NCBI RefSeq assembly: GCF_014842025.1 | Contig: NZ_JACYUY010000025.1 | Span: 27,839-91,838, forward strand | From: Massilia sp. CFBP 13721 | Lineage (GTDB): Bacteria; Pseudomonadota; Gammaproteobacteria; Burkholderiales; Burkholderiaceae_D | DNA length: 64,000 bases | Reading direction: 5' to 3' | Shown: positions 60,472 through 64,000 of the stretch, piece after piece | How positions within the stretch are numbered: position 1 is the stretch's first letter | Layout of the letters: each line of letters begins with the position of its first letter | Translations under genes and position numbers: made by a program | The notes under the pieces: generated by a model | Databases searched by the model: none | Told to the model about the DNA's origin: nothing | What the model saw: the letters and a program-made list of their open reading frames with translations, nothing else

Positions 60472-61233
60472 ATGAACTTCACCAAGAAACTGATTGCAGT
60501 CCTGGCGCTGGTGCCAGGGCTGGTATTCGCAGCCGAAGGCGGCTTTCCTTTGGACCGCGCGCCGGAACGCAGCGACATGGCGTCGCTGCAAAATGGCGCC
60601 AAGCTGTTCGTCAACTATTGCCTGAATTGCCACTCGGCGTCGTCGATGCGCTACAACCGCTTGCGCGATCTCGGCCTGTCCGACGAGCAGATCAAGACCA
60701 ATCTGTTGTTCTCTGCCGACAAAGTGGGCGAACTAATGAAGACGGCGATGCGCCCGGACGATGCCAAGGCCTGGTTCGGTGCGGTGCCACCGGATCTGTC
60801 GGTGATCGCGCGCGCAAAATCGTCGCCGGCGGGCAGCGGCGCCGACTACCTGTACACCTATCTGCGCACTTTTTATAAAGACGACGCGCGCCCGACCGGT
60901 TGGAATAACATGGTCGTGCCAAACGTGGCGATGCCGCACGCGATGTGGCAGTTACAGGGCGTACGCACCGTCAAAATGGTCGAAGAGACTGATCCGCACG
61001 ACGCCGCCAAGAAGATCCACAAGTTCGCCGGTTGGGAGCAAGTAGCGCCCGGGACGATGTCGGCGACCGATTTCGACACCGCGACGGCCGACCTGGTTGC
61101 CTATCTCAGCTGGATGGCTGAGCCAGCGCAAGGAACGCGCAAGAAACTTGGTGCTATCGTGCTGATTTTCCTGTCAGTATTTGCTTTCCTGGCTTGGCGA
61201 TTGAACGCGTCCTACTGGAAAGATCTGAAGTAA
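60472..61233 (+). CDS. petC: Cytochrome c1 of the bc1 complex
   Basis: A 253-residue periplasmic c-type cytochrome with signal peptide (cut after FA, residue 20), heme attachment CLNCH (Cys50, Cys53, His54), distal Met ligand in AMRPDDAKAWFG or the later APGTMSATDFD region, and a C-terminal membrane anchor (about 225-245). AAGGA precedes the ATG. Ends the petABC operon; sspA follows after 96 nt. Confidence 0.96.
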   Translation: MNFTKKLIAVLALVPGLVFAAEGGFPLDRAPERSDMASLQNGAKLFVNYCLNCHSASSMRYNRLRDLGLSDEQIKTNLLFSADKVGELMKTAMRPDDAKAWFGAVPPDLSVIARAKSSPAGSGADYLYTYLRTFYKDDARPTGWNNMVVPNVAMPHAMWQLQGVRTVKMVEETDPHDAAKKIHKFAGWEQVAPGTMSATDFDTATADLVAYLSWMAEPAQGTRKKLGAIVLIFLSVFAFLAWRLNASYWKDLK

Positions 61234-61242
61234 TTCGTTTTC

Positions 61243-61271
61243 ATTGCCCGCTTGGCTATAATACGGGCAAT
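61243..61271 (+). promoter_or_regulatory. Hairpin with a TATAAT in its loop between petC and sspA
   Basis: Eight-base arms attgcccg (61243-61250) and cgggcaat (61264-61271) enclose a loop containing TATAAT (61257-61262); an A/T-rich run (tattatt) follows. It could be the petABC terminator, the sspA promoter, or both. No good -35 is seen upstream. Confidence 0.5.
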
Positions 61272-61329
61272 TATTATTCGGGGTGAGTCGCTCGGCGCTC
61301 GCCCCTTTGTTTCTTAAGGAACGCCAATC

Positions 61330-61941
61330 ATGATGGTTCTCTACTCCGGCACCACGTGCCCGTTCTCGCAACGTTGCCGCCTTGTCCTGTTCGAAAAAGG
61401 CATGGATTTCGAAGTGCGCGACGTCGACCTGTTCAACAAACCGGAAGACATCTCGACGATGAATCCGTACGGCCAGGTCCCGATCCTGGTCGAACGCGAA
61501 CTGATCCTGTACGAATCGAACATCATCAACGAGTACATCGACGAGCGCTTCCCGCACCCGCAGCTGATGCCGGCCGATCCGCTGATGCGCGCCCGTGCCC
61601 GCCTGATGCTGTTCAACTTCGAGAAGGAACTGTTCGTCCACGTGCATGTGCTGGAAAGCGACCGCAACAAGACGAACGAAAAGGCCCACGACAAGGCGCG
61701 CGCCGAAATCCGCGACCGCCTGACGACGCTGGCGCCGCTGTTCCTGAAGAACAAGTACATGCTGGGCGACGAATTCTCGATGCTCGACGTGGCGATCGCC
61801 CCGCTGCTGTGGCGCCTCGACCATTACGGCATCGAACTGTCGAAGACCGCCGCGCCGCTGATGAAGTACGCCGAGCGCATCTTCTCGCGTCCTGCCTACA
61901 TCGAAGCGCTGACGCCATCGGAAAAGGTCATGCGTCGTTAA
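61330..61941 (+). CDS. sspA: Stringent starvation protein A (glutathione-transferase fold)
   Basis: A 203-residue RNA-polymerase-associated protein. Thioredoxin-like N-terminal domain (about 1-80: TTCPFSQRCRLVLFEKGMDFE, NPYGQVPILVERELILYESNIINEYIDERFPHP in segments) and a helical C-terminal domain (about 90-200). The run CPFSQR and the DLFNKPEDI segment are typical of SspA rather than catalytic GSTs. It follows petABC, as in many beta- and gammaproteobacteria. Confidence 0.93.
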   Translation: MMVLYSGTTCPFSQRCRLVLFEKGMDFEVRDVDLFNKPEDISTMNPYGQVPILVERELILYESNIINEYIDERFPHPQLMPADPLMRARARLMLFNFEKELFVHVHVLESDRNKTNEKAHDKARAEIRDRLTTLAPLFLKNKYMLGDEFSMLDVAIAPLLWRLDHYGIELSKTAAPLMKYAERIFSRPAYIEALTPSEKVMRR

Positions 61942-62163
61942 AGCGCACCGCCAATGGTGCTCCGCTTGGCGGACGCACCGTTGGTACACTTTTCCTGGCG
62001 CCAGTGTTGCGACGTCGTTTGACATTCCGCAGTAAGCTGGCACCTTGCATTTGTACGTTCCACACGCGTTCGCCGGCGTCGACTAACGCGGCAAGCACGT
62101 GTGGCTGCGGTGGCGCATCCGTTCGCCAGTCCATTGACGGATCATTGTTTATTTCATCTGCAC

Positions 62164-62649
62164 ATGTCTGAGATTTCCACCAAGCCTTATTTGCTGCGCG
62201 CCCTGTATGAATGGTGCACCGACAGCGGTTTTACGCCTTATCTCGCAGTCAAGGTCGACGCGGCCACGACGGTTCCGATGGAATACGTCAAAAAGGGCGA
62301 GATCATCCTGAACATCGCCTATGGCGCTACGTCCGGGCTGAAGATGGACAACGATGCGATCCACTTCCGCGCCCGTTTCGCCGGTGTCTCGCGCGAAATT
62401 TATGTGCCGGTGCAAAACGTCCTCGCCATCTATGCCAACGAAAACGGCCAAGGCATGGCATTCGATGTCAGCACCACTGCGGCCGACATCGCGCCAGCGG
62501 CGGACGAGCCCACCACAGGCGCGCCGACGCTGTCGGCCGTGCCTGATGTGACGAGCGCAACGCCTGCGGCAGAGGTGTCGCATTCGCCCGACGACGATAA
62601 CGAGCCCCCGAAAAAAGGCGGCCGCCCGACGCTGACACGCATCAAATAG
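62164..62649 (+). CDS. sspB: ClpXP specificity-enhancing factor SspB
   Basis: A 161-residue adaptor that binds the ssrA tag and delivers tagged proteins to ClpXP. The substrate-binding domain (about 1-110) has STKPYLLRALYEWCTDSGFTPYLAV and GEIILNIAYGATSGLKMDND; a flexible acidic linker (about 112-150) leads to the ClpX-docking tail GGRPTLTRIK. ATG 62164 gives MSEISTKPY; the frame is open to 62101. It lies 222 nt from sspA, more than usual, with a seven-base hairpin (61948-61972) between them. Confidence 0.94.
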   Translation: MSEISTKPYLLRALYEWCTDSGFTPYLAVKVDAATTVPMEYVKKGEIILNIAYGATSGLKMDNDAIHFRARFAGVSREIYVPVQNVLAIYANENGQGMAFDVSTTAADIAPAADEPTTGAPTLSAVPDVTSATPAAEVSHSPDDDNEPPKKGGRPTLTRIK

Positions 62650-62652
62650 CGC

Positions 62653-62658
62653 TATAAT
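62653..62658 (+). promoter_or_regulatory. -10 box of the tRNA-Thr gene
   Basis: TATAAT, starting just after the sspB stop and 18 nt before the first tRNA base. CTGACA at 62632-62637 inside the sspB end is a possible -35 with a 15-base spacer. Confidence 0.55.
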
Positions 62659-62676
62659 TCCTGCCGTACAGATTAC

Positions 62677-62752
<76 letters not shown>

Positions 62753-62770
62753 GAAATTAGTAGTGAAAAC

Positions 62771-62801
62771 AATGCCTTACGTGCGATGCACGTGAGGCAT
62801 T
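62771..62801 (+). terminator. Terminator downstream of tRNA-Thr
   Basis: A long stem with outer arms aatgcct (62771-62777) and aggcatt (62795-62801) and inner arms acgtgc/gcacgt, loop gat, one G-U pair; the tail tgtcttt is T-rich. It lies beyond the tRNA 3' end, so if that end is the attachment site this terminator belongs to the inserted element. Confidence 0.75.
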
Positions 62802-62821
62802 TGTCTTTGTGATCGGCGAAA

Positions 62822-62840
62822 AGTACACTTTCAGTACACT
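62822..62840. repeat. Two AGTACACT direct repeats before the integrase
   Basis: AGTACACT at 62822-62829 and again at 62833-62840, 11 bases apart (one helical turn), 20 nt before the integrase ATG and 70 nt from the tRNA end. The position fits recombinase or excisionase binding, or autoregulation of the integrase gene. Confidence 0.45.
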
Positions 62841-62859
62841 CAGCAATTACAGAGGCTTC

Positions 62860-63936
62860 ATGGCAACCATCGTTCCTACCCCTTCCGGCACCTATAAAGC
62901 GCTCGTGCGCATGAAGGGTTGGCCAACCACTTCCAAGACTTTTCGGCTCAAACGCGACGCGGTGGATTGGGCACGCAGGACTGAAGACGAGATGGTTCGT
63001 GGCGTCTATATCTCGCGTAGCGGCTCAGAGCGGATGACCGCGCAGGAAGCCTTAAAGCGCTACCTGACAGAAGTCACGCCAACAAAGAAGCCGACTACCC
63101 AACGTAGCGAGAACGTCACTGCAGGGCACCTAGGGGCCTTCCTAGGCAAATACTCAATGGCAGCCTTGAGTAGCGAGCTTGTTGCCTCCTACCGGGACCA
63201 TCGTTTGGCATTAGGCAAGTCGAATAATACCGTCCGCATCGAGCTGGCAATGCTGAGCAACCTGTTCACTGTCGCTATCCAAGAATGGGGACTTGGCTTA
63301 ACCCATAATCCGGTGTCGGCCATTCGCAAGCCCAGTCCAGGCAAAGGGCGGGACCGCCGGCTGAACGTCAACGAAGAGAAGCGTTTGCTCGACGCGGTCA
63401 GGCAACACAGCAACCCAATGCTGAGCTGGGTCGTCAGACTAGCGATCGAAACCGGCATGCGCCAGTCGGAAATCCTTAACCTGCGCTTCTCGGACGTTGA
63501 TCTGCGTAGCCGTGTGGTCCGCCTGTCCGATACCAAGAACAATTCTGCCCGGACAGTACCGCTAACGGCAGCTGCCACGGCAGTCCTCAAAGAAGCAGTC
63601 GACAACCCGTTGCGCCCCCCGAACACCGACCTCGTATTTTTCGGTGAGCCTGGCAAAGACGGGGAGCGCCGACCATATCAGTTTGCGAAAATCTGGGGCG
63701 ATATCAAGACTACGCTGGCTATAACCGACTTGCATTTTCACGACCTGCGACACGAAGCGGTCAGCCGCCTCGTTGAAGGCGGGTTAAGTGACCAGGAGGT
63801 TGCATCGATTAGCGGGCACAAATCGATGCAAATGCTTCGTCGTTACACTCACTTGCGTGCGGAGGATCTGGTGGCAAAGCTCGACGGACTAAGGAAGATT
63901 CACGCTGTCGTATTCGACGTTTACGGCACAATGTAG
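62860..63936 (+). CDS. Tyrosine-type site-specific integrase of a tRNA-Thr element
   Basis: A 358-residue recombinase. N-terminal arm-binding-like part (about 1-60), core SAM-like domain (about 62-150), catalytic domain (about 165-345) with Arg in ETGMRQSEIL, Lys in SDTKNNSARTVPL, HDLRHEAVSRL (His/Arg), GHKSMQMLRRYTHL with the nucleophile Tyr near 329. All catalytic residues are present. ATG 62860 has AGAGG upstream; a GTG at 62809 is less likely. The last 13 residues (after LDGLR) are extra and resemble a HAD motif I (VVFDVYGT); the stop codon lies in a probable IS end. Confidence 0.9.
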   Translation: MATIVPTPSGTYKALVRMKGWPTTSKTFRLKRDAVDWARRTEDEMVRGVYISRSGSERMTAQEALKRYLTEVTPTKKPTTQRSENVTAGHLGAFLGKYSMAALSSELVASYRDHRLALGKSNNTVRIELAMLSNLFTVAIQEWGLGLTHNPVSAIRKPSPGKGRDRRLNVNEEKRLLDAVRQHSNPMLSWVVRLAIETGMRQSEILNLRFSDVDLRSRVVRLSDTKNNSARTVPLTAAATAVLKEAVDNPLRPPNTDLVFFGEPGKDGERRPYQFAKIWGDIKTTLAITDLHFHDLRHEAVSRLVEGGLSDQEVASISGHKSMQMLRRYTHLRAEDLVAKLDGLRKIHAVVFDVYGTM

Positions 63937-64000
63937 TGGTCAAGTAATTTCGGACACGACGATAAGTTCTTTCTCTGCCATTGTGCGTTCATAGACGCTG
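63932..64000 (-). mobile_element. Possible insertion-sequence end, cut by the window edge
   Basis: From about 63932 the sequence reads tgtagtggtcaagtaatttcggacac, which resembles the terminal inverted repeat of IS3-like elements (starts with TG). A minus-strand frame enters from the right edge and stops at 63940-63942 (ending VVSEIT), as a transposase C-terminus close to an IS end would. Only 69 bases are available, so both calls are tentative. Confidence 0.35.
63940..63999 (-). CDS. Possible C-terminal fragment of a transposase
   Basis: Nineteen codons (ending MAEKELIVVSEIT) plus a stop, open to the right edge of the window. Too short to identify by itself; the position inside a putative IS terminus is the only support. 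Confidence 0.2.
   Translation of the reverse strand, partial: SVYERTMAEKELIVVSEIT

Overview
The window is about 64 kb of GC-rich, gene-dense chromosome from a betaproteobacterium, most likely Oxalobacteraceae (Massilia/Telluria/Duganella-like). The grounds are family-level protein recognition, a fused indolepyruvate ferredoxin oxidoreductase beside an Lrp regulator, general porins of the betaproteobacterial type, an S-adenosylhomocysteine (SAH) riboswitch before ahcY, and the linked blocks xerC-cobW-dksA-hslVU and petABC-sspAB. No database search was possible, so the genus is an inference.

Layout. 0.2-4.5 kb: indolepyruvate oxidoreductase with a divergent Lrp/AsnC regulator and a perfect 26-nt palindrome between them. 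4.5-14 kb: GNAT acetyltransferase, diguanylate cyclase, CPBP membrane protease, cca, a glutathione transferase, an NDUFA9-like oxidoreductase, a soluble lytic transglycosylase and 5-formyl-THF cyclo-ligase, with REP-like repeats in the gaps. 14-21 kb: the activated-methyl cycle (metK; then SAH riboswitch, ahcY, a four-helix 'holin-family' gene and metF), followed by two LpxL-type acyltransferases and dapF. 21-29.6 kb: a Sel1-repeat protein and two porins lie between dapF and DUF484-xerC, then a COG0523 GTPase and dksA. 29.7-36.1 kb: a duplicated STAS/FimV-like protein, hslVU behind a heat-shock-like promoter, a 66-aa basic protein, a metzincin protease and a helix-turn-helix regulator.

36.2-47.6 kb: a twelve-gene type II secretion cluster read on the minus strand as gspG-H-I-J-K-L-M-N-D-E-F-C, mostly with 1-4 nt overlaps; gspO is not here. 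47.7-55.3 kb: the minus-strand unit gpmA-envC-ctpA-moeB/thiF, then plus-strand rhodanese, grxC, secB, an SH3 protein and gpsA. 55.4-58.1 kb: cupin, DUF2461, a DegQ/DegS-type protease and mscL. 58.4-62.6 kb: the bc1 complex petABC, then sspA and sspB.

The right edge (62.7-64 kb) is the start of a mobile element: a tRNA-Thr(UGU) gene with a tyrosine integrase just downstream, whose frame runs into what looks like an insertion-sequence end. Everything left of this looks like core genome. The best leads are the SAH-riboswitch operon containing a membrane protein of unknown role, the cytosolic-looking metzincin, the dksA leader with mutually exclusive hairpins, the tandem STAS protein, repeat-family hairpins (notably a perfect 18-bp stem before moeB/thiF), and the integrase/IS junction. 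I did not find a CRISPR array, toxin-antitoxin pair, restriction system or phage-defence island.
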